Shown piece by piece: positions 1-12,154 of a DNA stretch of 64,000 nucleotides (positions are counted from its first letter, which is position 1; the number at the start of each line of letters is the position of its first letter). The notes under the pieces were generated by a model. That model saw nothing but the letters and a program-made list of their open reading frames with translations. It did not search any database and was not told the DNA's origin. The stretch is from Leucaena leucocephala. Lineage: Eukaryota > Streptophyta > Magnoliopsida > Fabales > Fabaceae. A program made the position numbers and the translations under genes. The stretch is taken from the NCBI GenBank assembly GCA_037074615.1, contig CM073558.1:20815001-20879000 (forward strand). Reading direction: 5' to 3'.

Positions 1-1296
1 ACCCGAACAGTACTCTTTGGTCTGCGCGGACCCACCAGGAGCAGTATCATTTTCATTAATCGCATTCGTGGGCTCTTCAGTTAGGATGTGGGTATCGGTT
101 CTCAAAACGGGCACCGGATCATCTTCCACCACAGAAAGCATAGTGGGCATCCTCGGAAACGTTCTTCCGATCAAGTAGCCATCCCAGGAAGCCCTAGGCT
201 CCTCCAGAGAGTAACGAGGATCATCGAACGACATTCGACCAGCATCAAGCGACACTCGACCAGCATCAAGTGAGAACCTTGGATCGGTGTCGCACGATCT
301 TCGCCCATATCCATAATCTGCGATCTCCGACTGTGTGTCTCTGAATTGCCTCCCAATGGGCTTCTCCACAGGCAGTCTGGCGGACCTACCACCATGTCTG
401 CGTTTCTTCATCTTCTGGTTTTGCCTCCATTTCTGTAATTTCTTGCTGAAAACTGAAGCCGCCGACCAGAAGCTTCCTGCAATTTCTTTGAAATCTCTAC
501 CAGAAGTCTTCTTCGTCTGGGAATCGAGATCTATGTGGTCCTTCATGGTCTTCATCTCCTCCTCAATGACTAATTCCGGCTCCACCTCTTCCACAATTTC
601 TTGAACCCGATTCTCAGTCACATTACCCACATTGGGCTCCTCCACAACCCTAATCTCGTCTTCATCATCCTTAACGTTTTCTTCCTCGTCCTCATGCTCG
701 TACTCGTCCTCTTCTTCTACCTTCGACACGAATGCCGGCCCCTGATGACTCGAAGAAGGGGCTAAATTCCTCGTTTCAACCTCAACCTCAACCTCAGCTC
801 GGGGAGCTTCATTCTTCGGAGGGTTGCGTCCGTCGTCCTGATTGAAGAGGGACCAGAGAGTGCTTCGAGCCCTTACGTCACAGGACCTCCTCTGGGGCTC
901 AAATACACCCGAGAAACCCTCGTTCTTCGAAGCAGAGAAAGATTTTGTCCGGCGAAGCTCTGGCAAAAAGGAAGAAGACGAAGTGGGTGGCCGGTTTCCA
1001 CGACCAACGGCGTTCCCCCCGCCGCCTCCGCCACCGGAGGAGGGCCTAAAGATGGCTTTAAGAGCAGCGGCAGCAGCGGAGGAAGTTGGCGGTTTCCGGC
1101 TGGAGGAAGTGGAAGACGAGGAGTTGGGATCGAGTACCGCAAGGCGCTCGCAGAGGCATAAGGGACAAAAGCCAGTGAACTGCTCTTGCGGGTGGCGATC
1201 ACAGGAGGTGGAAGGTCGATGGGGTTGCAGTAGCTGTTGCTGCTGTAACAATGGCGGTGGAGCTGCTGCTACAGAGGAATCGGCGGCGGGATTCAT
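1..1296 (-). CDS. OPS: OCTOPUS-like UPF0503 (DUF740) protein, 5' part of the gene
   Basis: An uninterrupted frame of 432 codons runs from the ATG at 1296 to the window edge with no stop, so the C-terminal part lies outside. The start is well supported: it begins MNPAADSS, followed by a proline/glutamine-rich stretch and then the family's cysteine/histidine signature (STSCDRHPQEQFTGFCPLC, about residues 30-50), the diagnostic N-terminus of the UPF0503/OCTOPUS family. Next come a Ser-rich linker, a strongly acidic Glu/Asp segment, and a WSAASVFSKKLQKWRQ stretch followed by a basic KKRRHGGR tail. In Arabidopsis OCTOPUS is a polar plasma-membrane protein that promotes protophloem differentiation; that role is inferred here from family identity. 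No intron is seen in this part. A close paralogue (OPS-like) cannot be excluded without the C-terminus. Confidence 0.9.
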   Translation of the reverse strand, partial: MNPAADSSVAAAPPPLLQQQQLLQPHRPSTSCDRHPQEQFTGFCPLCLCERLAVLDPNSSSSTSSSRKPPTSSAAAAALKAIFRPSSGGGGGGGNAVGRGNRPPTSSSSFLPELRRTKSFSASKNEGFSGVFEPQRRSCDVRARSTLWSLFNQDDGRNPPKNEAPRAEVEVEVETRNLAPSSSHQGPAFVSKVEEEDEYEHEDEEENVKDDEDEIRVVEEPNVGNVTENRVQEIVEEVEPELVIEEEMKTMKDHIDLDSQTKKTSGRDFKEIAGSFWSAASVFSKKLQKWRQNQKMKKRRHGGRSARLPVEKPIGRQFRDTQSEIADYGYGRRSCDTDPRFSLDAGRVSLDAGRMSFDDPRYSLEEPRASWDGYLIGRTFPRMPTMLSVVEDDPVPVLRTDTHILTEEPTNAINENDTAPGGSAQTKEYCSG

Positions 1297-1560
1297 AACC
1301 GAAAATGGTAATTGAACCTCTCCACTCTGCTCATGTTACGATCGAAGAAACCGAGTGAAAGGAAGGCGAGAAATGAGAGCGTGCGCGCTCTTGTCTCTCT
1401 CAGGGTCTATGACAGGGAAAGGAAGAAATAGGATCAAAAAGAGAGAGAGAGGGAATGTGTATATCTGTTTGGTTCCAACGGACAGCGAGAGAGTGAGAGA
1501 TGGAGAGAGACGTGGTAGAAACAACGGGAAAATATAAAAGGGATTCGAAAAATGGAAATG
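1297..1560 (-). promoter_or_regulatory. Probable 5' UTR/core promoter of the OCTOPUS-like gene
   Basis: The 260 bases upstream of the ATG (higher coordinates, since the gene runs leftward) are purine-rich on the + strand, so TC-rich in the transcript sense, with many GAGAGA runs between 1440 and 1510. TC-rich leaders are common in plant 5' UTRs. No TATA box could be assigned with confidence. Confidence 0.35.
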
Positions 1561-4500
1561 GGAAACTCGGTGGAGGCTTAACAGGGAATTAGGAATTACC
1601 CAAACAGGGCATAAGCTGTCTCATTAAATTCTCTGAGTCTCTGCGACATTTCTTTTCGTTTTGTTTTGCTTTAGTCTGTGAGTGTGCTGTGTTGGTTTCT
1701 AGGGACACTCGCCTTAGAAAATTACTTTTTCATCCTTATGAGTTGTCACTATTTACTGAATACTACGCTGACCCCGCCAGAAGTCTTTTTGCTGGCCAAA
1801 AAAAAAAAAAAACACTTAAGTCTTCTTCTACTAATGAAATATCTTCATGTCAAATTATTTCGACATATGGTTTACAGATTACATTTTAGTTAACTTAAAA
1901 CGCTCATTTATGTCAGAGTTGAATAGCCAAATTCGTCAGCACTCTCCATTTTCTATTTTGAAGGAAATACATCACTCTTGCCCATGTTTTTAAGATTCTA
2001 GCTGTTGAAAATCTCACGTTTAGATTTTTTTTAATTATTAGTAATTATTTATTATATAATTAGTATCAATAAGTATCCATACATAACACATGCTAATTGA
2101 TTCTCTTCGGGAAGATCGCATGATCAGTGGCTAAACTAAATTGCTAGCTAGGTTAGTGGGCCGACAACATCATTTTAGACATAAAAAAATATAAATTAAT
2201 TATAATAAATATTAATATTATAACTTTAAAATTTATTAGCTAAATCTTTAGTAACTTATTTATTAATACATGAGTTTTTTTTTATAAAAAAATTTAAGGG
2301 ATTCGATATTAGTCCTTCTTTAAGGCTAAATTATAATTTTAGAGTTTAAAAAATATTTATAGAGAACTTACAATATCACTTATTAAAAGAATATTCATAA
2401 TGACAATAATAATCAAACTCGTATTATTATGAAATATAAATATATTTTTTATCATATATATTAATTCTTTTTATTATTAATACAAGAGTTATTGTACTTT
2501 GTATGACAAATTAATTGAGTTATTATACCTCACATATTAACATAACTTATCAAGGCACAAGATGGGTGGCATCCACGTACGTATTAAATTACTATGTTCT
2601 ATTAGATCCTCAAATGTGTCATAGCGGTCAAATTAATTATTTTAAGTATGTATTATACCTTATTTGGATGATACCAAAATTTGTGAGGATCATGTTAAAA
2701 TATGATAGGACTTGCCCGAACATGTTAGAATCTTGCTCGACCTTATATCCTTGCCCGATGATTAGCCGATCTTGTCTAAGGATATCCCCTCCTTCCATAC
2801 ATATTGGAAAAAAAATCTCGTGATTAAATTAAAGCTTCTTACTTCTTATTCTTTGCGTTTTGAATTTTCTTTTCGGTCTCATGGGATTCTTTCGTTTTCC
2901 AAAGAATCCTCCTGTACAGAGAAAAAGTTAAAAAAAAAAAGAAAGAAAGAAAAAACTCACGCCTTCCATCTCCACATACACATCCATCTCCTTTTCTCAT
3001 ACATCGCTTTCTTTTAGTTTTGATTTTTTCTGTGTTATTATCTCTTCTGCTTTCCGTTTCTGCTTTTTCTTTTCTTTTCTTTTCTCTCTGTTGTGTTTGC
3101 TTCCTCAGTTTTCCTTTTTGTTTTTCGGCTTTCTTTTCTCCCAAGCAGCTCCAAATCCATATGTGCCCCTTTCCCCACTTGCCTCTTCCTATTTCTCTCG
3201 CAACCAAACAAATCTCAACAATCTCCAGAAGCCCCCACCTCCTCCATATTTCTGTTTCCCTTTCAAACTCCCTTTTTTATTCAACTCTTTTGACCTCCTA
3301 AGTTTTGCTTCCAATTCATTATACTAATTTGTTTTTTATTTCTCTTTTCTCATGATATTACCAATGCACTAAATAACAATAATATGAATAGGATCATATA
3401 TGCTCTCCATTCCAACCTCCAATTTATGTTAATGTCTTTTACTGTAATGCTGCTTGCTTCTTAATGGAGTGTTATGTATTTTAATCCAAACAATTCAATA
3501 AGGAAGGAGAGACAAAAAAAACTCAGAGAAACAGTCTTGTTGGTTGGCACAGCTTCGAGGATTAATGCTCAAGGATATGAAGACTTTAAGGAGTGTTCTA
3601 TAGACAGAGAATTATTAACTCTTGGAATTTACTGGTTTTTGACAATTATTTTTTATTTTTTAACTATTGACAGTTTTAGAAGCAATCAAATAAGGAAGGA
3701 AGATAATAATGTGTCATTAAATAGTTTATATTCTCTCAAATGTATTGCCCCACAGAGAGAGGGGTCATTAATTAAAACCTAAACTGGGCTAGCCAGGTTA
3801 ACTCAAAACCTAGTGATCCGACTAGTTTGAGCAAGCATCTAATTTAGGGAACTTATGAGCTGGTGTAACCCGATGCGATTTCATTTCAGTCTCTATCCTA
3901 TGCACAGCTCTCTACTCTATTCTCCTTCCTTGTGCCCTAAAGTTAGTCAACACCTATTAAAAGATTGTCTCTGTTATATTTTCTTCCTTGGAAGGCTTCT
4001 TTCTTACAATGATGTGTGTTCCACGAGCAGACTAAGCCTATTGAAACTAATTGTTTCCTTTTATCATAAACATATAAACATGTTGTTTGGGTTACTATTA
4101 GATTTTTTTTATATAACTATATATGACTAAGTTAGATTCGGAGTATTATCTAGTTTAATTAAGAATAATTCTCTTAAATACGTTTTCTATATTCACTCAA
4201 ATCAAATTCAAAATCTCGTATTTAAGCCTCTCTTACTAGGACTAATATATTGATGGTCACTAATAAACTACTTTCCATATGAAGTGCTAAAAAACCAACT
4301 AACTTGTTCTTGAAGTCACTTTAATTAATTCGGGTCACTTTGTGATCTTAGTGAACAAACTCAAGACGATCTCCATTTTCCCGTCTTGCGTTTGAGGGGC
4401 GTTAATTGTAATGAAATTTTGGAATTTGATTTGATATTATTTGCCACTATTCATTTTCAATATTGATTATTTCATTTATTGTAATTATGATAAAATATTG

Positions 4501-7003
4501 ATTACATCATTCTTGATCTCTTTCTCTATTTTTTGCTCTTGGAACACTCTTTCTCTTGGTATATTCATTTTCTTTCATGATAGAAGAGTAAAAATAATAA
4601 AATATTATACATGTTGTATAAAATTTGATCAATATATGTATCATATATATATATACATACATACTCATATAGTCCTATTTATAATATACCCTCATTTATT
4701 TATTATTATGTTGACTTTATTCTTATGGGTAAATATATATTTAATGGGGATAAAATTAAAAAATTATTAAATTTTAAAATAGAGTAAATGAAGGTTAAGG
4801 TTTTCTTTAGTTTATAAGAAATATATTGAAAGTGAATTATAAATAAGATGAGAGGAGTTATATATTTATCATTAAAGAAGGCAGCAAACAATCAAAATGA
4901 GAGAAAAAAAAATAAGTGCTTGATTGGGGGTTGGAAAATGTGCATTCTCCACAAATTATTATTATGAGAGTTGCTTTCTTGCATTGGAATGCATTGAAAG
5001 TTGATAAAACACACGTACGCTGATGCAAAAACAATCACAAGACATCCAAAGTAGTAGAATGGGTATATAGAATTTTAGAAAACGTTTGATATTGAAGTGT
5101 GTAAAGTGCAAAGAATGTGAAGGGATTATTGGCTTTTCAGATTAAGGTATGAAAGGGTCCAGTTCACATGAGAGCATCAAAAGAATTGACATTTTAATGA
5201 ACAAAGTCCCTTCAAAAGGGAAAAGACATACTTACATACATACATCTCTCTTAACTCTTAAGCAATTAAATGAAAGTAAAGGCCACAAGTTCCCCCCTTT
5301 TTCCTACTACTCCAAAAGGGAAATCTCCTTTCCATGTCCCAAACTCTTTCTCATTAACTAATTAACATGCTAAATATTTTCTAACTTCCTAAATTCTTCA
5401 TTTATTTCATTTCTTCCCAAATTTTCTGATGCCATTTGTTCAATACACACCCACTTGAGTTTTTGGATTATTTAAAATGACTTTACCTAAAATGGGAAGA
5501 GACCTTTTGAGTGGATGAAATGAAAATTATTCATAACTTCTCTTATTATCTGAAAAAATGATATATTATTTTAAATTAAAATCAATACTTTCACAATGTA
5601 CAATACTAGAATAGCGCCATAATGAAAGAAAATGCCCTTAAATTCTTAAATGAAATGTTCCATCTTCAAACAACCAACTAACTATTCTCGTTTTGACATT
5701 ATAACACTAACTAATAACATATACCATAATGTAAGTACTCTAAAGTAATAGTAAAACCAATGGAGTAGGGCCCCACTAGGGATGCTCATGGGATCCCCAT
5801 CAAATACATACGTGCATCCCACCGCATGTGATTGCAAAATCAGTGTTGCATGTTGCCTCCACGTGTACCATTTATTTGCTAATCGGTTGCTTGTCACGGG
5901 CTGCCCCACCATTTTCTACTTTATTCTAAATTATCCTTCCATGCATATTTTTCATTTATGTTAATATAACGCTGACAATTAGTGTCTTATTAAAAAGTAT
6001 CCATGTGTTATTTTTCATTTATATAACACAAACTATTTATAATAAAACATTAAAAATGATCCTTGTAGAGATAATTAGAGGTGATGAGGAAATATCTATG
6101 TGTAAGAAACTGTATAAAAATATTGATAAGTTGCACGAGTATCAGGCCTTCAATCCCTTAGCTCCATGTCACGGGGCTCTCTCATCGCTCACAAATGCCT
6201 TCCTCCTTAGCTTTCAATCAATGCATTCACACACACACAATGCTTGGTGTTGACCTAGAGGATCGATCCAAGTTTGATTCAGTGAAGGCTTCTCTAAATA
6301 ATTCATGAAAAGGGAAAAAAGCTTATCAATTTGGATTCTTTTTTTTATCGCTTTCATGATTTTCACTAGGGTTGGCAATATGTATTAAACAGTCCTATTA
6401 TGCTTCATCGATAACTAAATCTATAAATAAATTATTAATTAAAAATTCTATTTAATAACTTTATTAAATATTCTATTCAATCTTTTTTTTTGTTTTTTAT
6501 ATGACTCCACACAGTATTATTAACCATCCTGATCAATACCTTCAATAGCTTTATTTATATATATACAAATTGTTTTAAACATATTCTATTATTTTCTTTT
6601 TAATAGATATCACTCCAACTAAATCTTTCTCTCTCATGTTCCTTTTAAAAACATTACCAATTTAGATTCTCATCTAGTACATATAAGTATAAAGCCTAAT
6701 TAGACATGAACGTAGTGGGATAATAAGCATATTGTAATTGTAGAATTAGACACATGATCATCATCATCATCAAAATTTGAAGGCGCGTGGGAATTGATGA
6801 AACTCCAAGATAGACACTAATATATAATTGAAGAAGGAGGAGATTGTGGGGAATAATAATAATGTAAAGCGATATACGTACATACTCTCTGCAAATTGTG
6901 GTAACCTACGTATAGTGATATGTGAAAGTATATTGATGCATGGAATGTGGCGTAAAGTGCTCACCTGTCATCACTCTTTTCCTTTTCTCCACAAACCCCA
7001 CTT

Positions 7004-7037
<34 letters not shown>

Positions 7038-8880
7038 TATAATATAATATGTATATATGTTGCTTAGTGTTGTGTGTATGTGTGTCTCTCTCTGTCTGTG
7101 CAACCCCCTCCCTTTTCTTTCTCTCTATTCTCTGTGTATATCTGTCACTTTGGTTTGAGTATAGTGATTTGTCTTTGTAGGGCAAAGTCTGGTTGGTTGA
7201 TCGGAGACTGATACGATATGGGAGCATGCATGGCTGAGGTGACAGAACAACACAAATATTCATATATTATTATAAATAATAATTATTTGGAGAGACCACA
7301 CAGAATACATACATATATATATATATGTATATGAGTTTACATAAAATTGGGACCAAGATTCTGATGTGGTCCCCACGAATGGCTCCCACACGTCACATTT
7401 TGATATCTTTAATGAGCCACTCAGCCTTGAATTGCACTGTATATACATAGGAGCCATTGTTTTCAAGCTATCACTTTTTCCTTTGCTGTGTTGTGCTGTG
7501 TTGTGTTTGTATCTGCACATGTACATGTAGGCTTGTTCTTCTGTTTCTTTTTGGCTCCCTCATTCAAATTCTATTTACTATATGCATAAAAATTAAATAT
7601 TCAAACTTCAACAGAAGTGATGTGAGTGTTGTAAGGATTAAACGACAATAATTTTTTCAAGTACGTGATTTATGGTACTTTGACCTAATATCCATGACGT
7701 TAGAGTAACTCGTTTCTATTACTGATACAGTAAAATTAGTGTTGAATAATGCAACCAATTATATGTTGCCTCTTTTGATGAATTGTTCATTCATTTTAGA
7801 ACCAAATTAAATGTATTGCATATATTATAATATAGAATAAATACTAAATATATATATATATATTCCAAATTTTATGAGTTTTAGAGACTTCTTTTTTAGG
7901 TTAATAATATTGGCCAAATATTCAAATTATATAAACTCTCACCTTATTTTGTTGAAATTAATTTTTTATTTGTAATATATATACATATATATAAATTCAA
8001 CAAAATTAAGAAAATTGAAAAGTTATAAAATGTATAACACTTTTTATAATCATATTGACATTTTTAAAATGAAAAATACATAATTTTAATATATTAAAAA
8101 ACCTATATAATATGTAAAGTTTGATGGTTTATTTTTCAGCAACTGAATCATTCATCTGATTGTTTTAATTTATTTAATGAATAATATAATATATAAAATA
8201 AGAGGAGGGAACAATAGGGAGGATTAAAGTAGGATGTAGGTAACCGTAATGTGAATATAATAATAATGCAAATGGATGGGGAAGGCCACCTACCCTAAAA
8301 TAAGATAATTTGGAGACTAATATATAACTTAATACAAACATTTTTCTTTGTAGGTGATGACATGGAAAGTGACAGTGATTGCTGATTAGTGCTATTCCAC
8401 AGCATGCTAACAAAGATTAGAGAGAGAGAGTCAGACAAACAAAGATAACACTTTGAGATTTGGAGGGCCATTCTTAATTTTTTTCCCCTTTTAACACAAG
8501 ATTCTGGGGTCATAGACAGACTTAATGGCTTATGTCCCTATTTAATTTAATTATTTATTTATTCTCCCTAAAAGTTTTGTTTTTTTGGGTTTTAATGCAG
8601 GGAGAGTGAGCTTTCCTGGCCTTCTTTATGATTTTGTCATCTTCTAAATGAAAACTACTTATTATTATTCGGCAATCTGCAATTCTCAATTAGTACTCAT
8701 ATATTCCTTAACACAGTACACAAACCTTAACCCTACCTGAAAACAATTAATGATATAATTACCACACGATCATATATATATGGTTGGTACTTTGATCATA
8801 CCCCAATACATATCTGCTCAACAAATAAAAACATGTTAATAATTATCAGTACAGTGTACATGATATACACAAAGTAACCA

Positions 8881-8915
<35 letters not shown>

Positions 8916-9544
8916 CATGATTTAATCAAACTGATAATTATATATTTCAGACAAAACTGGACTTTGATCCAATAAATCTACAAATTAATTACATGTATGG
9001 GCTAAGGACAATGTTAAGATTTGGCTGAGCCACTTAATGATGTGTTTGTTTTTGTTTTACTCTCTTTTTTTATATAAAAAAATTTAGATAAATTCAACAA
9101 TAATTTTCTATTAAAATTAAAATATAATTTTAGAATTTATAGAATATTTATAAAAAAATTATAAAAATATTTATCAAATAAATTTTTATAATAATATTTA
9201 TTTTATTTTTGGAAATGACTTGGAAAGCTCAATATATTTGTCAGGTGCAGACATATTCCTCCCAAGGGTCATTCCTGATAACGACATGTTATTTAGGGCT
9301 GTAAAACTTTTTTTCTTGATTAAATGGGACAAAACTTCAATAATCAAACTCTTTTGGATGTTTGTTACTATACTCCTATTAGTATTTGAAAATTGTTTGG
9401 AAAAAATAGTTATGGTCAGCATATAATAAATTATAACAAAAATGTAGAAGCTAATATAATATATATAACTAAGCACTTTTAATTAAAATTTGTTTCTTTT
9501 ATAATTGACAAGCTATTTTGGCGAATCAATACAATATAGATATA
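1561..9544. other. Gene-free AT-rich spacer upstream of the OCTOPUS-like gene
   Basis: No coding frame with a recognisable product was found on either strand. Visible content: a pyrimidine-rich block at about 3020-3300; a G-box core CACGTG at 5860-5865; (TA)n runs near 7004-7028 and 8884-8913; and two AT-rich stretches (about 2263-2420 and 9060-9210) that resemble each other and a third at about 46575-46720. I looked by eye for the mature sequences of the common conserved plant microRNAs and saw none. Part may be distal regulatory sequence of the OCTOPUS-like gene, but nothing in the sequence proves it. Confidence 0.5.
8884..8913. repeat. (AT)n microsatellite
   Basis: About 15 uninterrupted AT dinucleotides, in AT-rich spacer with no gene nearby. 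Confidence 0.9.
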
Positions 9545-10148
9545 GTATGTGTTTAGAATTTTTTTTTTTCAAATAGACTTATAAAAAAAACAGGTTTATA
9601 GACAGCTTATAAAAAATAGCTTTTCTAAAAGAGTTTATAGAAAAAAAAATAATTTTGAATAAATGAGTATTTAAATAATTATTTGTATAAGGGGTTTTAT
9701 GATTGATAAATTACCAAAAAATATATAAAATAAAATAATAATTATATAAAGTAAAATATAATATTTTTATTTTATGGGTGATATTAAATTAGTAAATAAT
9801 GTATATATATATTTATTACAAATATGATATTTTTATTTTATGGGTGATATTGAATAAGTAATTTTAATAATAATTAAATATATTACAAATTTATTTATAT
9901 TAAATCATGCGTGAAAATCATAAATAAAATGTCCATATACTTACTCCATATATCTATACGTACATTTTGGGTTTTTATAAAAATAAGAAAATAATAAATA
10001 AAATACATATATTTAGTTAATATAATAATTAATATTAAATATTTTACAACATGTTCAGGTCATATGCAATACACATTTCAGCATAACTATATGTACAATA
10101 AATAATTATTGGACTTGTCTATATTGAACACTTTTATCTCTAATTTGA

Positions 10149-11972
10149 TTATGTAAATGTTCCATTGAGCATGAAGCGTACAGAAGAACGTTGTTGTGAA
10201 GCCTCATGTTCATCATCATCCCCATCATCATTTTCTGAATCATGAAGGCGTTATTCTTGTTTCGCAAAATCAGGATCAAATATATGATTTCTTCTGATAA
10301 AATTATGTATTGCCATCATTGCACAAACAATCTTTACTTGAGTTGGGTACTTGAAACTACGCATTTCGCGTACTATTCTGAACTTATTCTTCCACACCCT
10401 AAAAGTTTGTTCAATTGTGCATCTTAAACTTGAATGAGCGAAGTTGAAGACTTCATTTGTTGTATGTTGCCTGCTAGATGTCTGACGAAAATCACCCAAA
10501 TGGTAACGAGCACGTCTGTATGGACCAAGATATTCTGCCATCGATGGATAGCTAGCATCGACTAAATAGTATTTACCTGAATCATAGAAAATAGCATATT
10601 TTTGATTTATTTGTTAAAATATAAATGCAAATAATTTTACCAATGACGAGACATACCTTGAGGGGGATGGGGAAAGTTCATAGATGGCGTTGTCACAGTA
10701 TGTTTTAATATGCGGGCATCATGAGCACTACCTTCCCAACTAGCTAAGATAAAGGCAAAGTACATGTCCCAATCACAAACTGCTATGACGTTTTGTGATG
10801 TGTACCTTTTCCTGCAAAAATATTTAGCTTGTTCTGTTACAGGGACAATGCAAGGAATGTGTATGCCATCTATTGCTCCAATTGTGTTTTTAAAAAATGG
10901 CTAATATCGCTATCTTGACTAATTTTACTGTGAACATGGGTGAACAGAGGATCGATTGGTTTTATATTCTCTTTAGCAAGTCCACAGCACGCTTCTAATA
11001 CCTCATGAAAGTATCTACTTATCGTCTCACCGGAATGTTGAAATCTTTCTTGCAATTGCCTACTTGTCTCCGCATGTGCAACCGTTCACAAAAATATCGC
11101 TAACTTCTCATATTTTCCCGTGCGTTTCCCTTCCTTTAGGCCATAGCGTTCCAACTAGGGGTGGGAATGTGGGCCAACCCGTATTCGGGCCAAATTTAAC
11201 CGGCCCGCTTTCAGGCGGGTTGGTAAACTACCAACCCGCGCCCGCCAAGGTGGGTTGGAGGGCCAATTTTTTTTAAAATTATTTATTTTTTTAAAAAAAA
11301 TCTTTTCATATATATATATATATTTTAAAAAAATAATAATTTATATGTATCAATATTAATTGGATTAAAAGTATGATATAAAATTATCAAAATATTTATT
11401 TTTTTAACTTTATCACTATCCGTATATAAATTTATCACAAGTAAAATAATAATAAAATAAAATATATATTTAAAGAAATGATTCAATAAGATAAAATTAA
11501 TATAAATTAAGTATAATGTAAACTTTAATTTGGTTAAAACTCTAAAATTAGTAAAGTATACTATAAATAATAAAAATTAAAAAAAAAAGCGGACTAAACG
11601 GCAAACTCGGTGGGTTAGCCGCCGCGGGTACGGGTCAAAAAGACCCGCACCAAAATGGGTTGCCAAATTGGCAACCCAACCCGCCATAAAATGGTGGGTT
11701 GGGCCCAACCCAAATTCCTAACTCTAGTTCCAACGCATGACAAAGCTCTAGGAACACGCTGGGATACATTCGAAACTATTCATAACATCGAATTCCTTCA
11801 CCGGTTAAAACTTCATTCACCCATTGAGAACTGGTTAAGTCACTTGTACGCACAGGCTCTTAAGTCATATTCAACCCAAGATAAGCTCCAACTAGAAAAC
11901 AAACTTCTTCATCCGTGTCTTGACCTTCATCCCCATTTTGTTCTGTACTTGTTGATGGGTTTATTTCTATGA
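10149..11972 (-). pseudogene. PIF/Harbinger (ALP1-like, DDE_Tnp_4) transposase pseudogene
   Basis: Minus-strand fragments join into one Harbinger transposase: QWVNEVLTGEGIRCYE, then RMYPSVFLELCHALE/RYGLK, QERFQHSGETISRYFHEVL, GAIDGIHIPC, YLVDASYPSMAEYLGPY and CTIEQTFRVWKNKFRIVREM, ending near SSVRFMLNGTFT. The catalytic residues D (AIDG), D (LVDA) and E (TIEQTF) are all present. A short intron with a GT donor at PHPPQ|GT (about 10568-10660) is read. Damage seen: stops within NMT*EPV, YE*FRM, FL*TVAH and AKQE*RLHD, a one-base loss in an A-run near 10893 just before the AIDG block, and a hAT element inserted at 11156-11726. Removing the insert and one target copy restores continuity at ALE/RYGLK. 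It cannot make active transposase. Confidence 0.85.
11156..11726. mobile_element. Non-autonomous hAT-type element nested in the Harbinger transposase
   Basis: The insert is bounded by the exact 8-bp direct repeat GTTCCAAC (11148-11155 and 11727-11734), the target-site size of hAT transposons. Its ends are imperfect inverted repeats, TAGGGGTGGGAAT and TAGAGTTAGGAAT. Subterminal regions are dense in GGGTTGG/CCAACCC-type motifs in both orientations, while the core (about 11280-11580) is almost pure A/T. There is no coding capacity. Because it splits a transposase frame that reads on across the empty site, it is younger than the Harbinger copy. Confidence 0.85.
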
Positions 11973-12154
11973 AAGAAAACATGCATGAATTATATAATAG
12001 TCATTGGAGTAAATATTTCAAAGTTGAAACTGAATTTACGAATAACGAATTTTATGGACGGTTAAAACTAAATTTACACATTCAAACACATATAAAACAT
12101 TTGTGCAACATCCGGTTACAATTACTACATTCCACTCCCGTAACATTGGTGGTG

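Noticed and set aside
842..1315. 157-codon + strand open frame opposite the OCTOPUS-like N-terminus
   Set aside because: It is antisense to a strongly supported coding frame; its composition is a shadow of Ser/Pro-rich codons.
6120..6340. Possible microRNA precursor in the OCTOPUS upstream spacer
   Set aside because: No mature sequence of the common conserved plant microRNA families could be matched and no long stem could be drawn.
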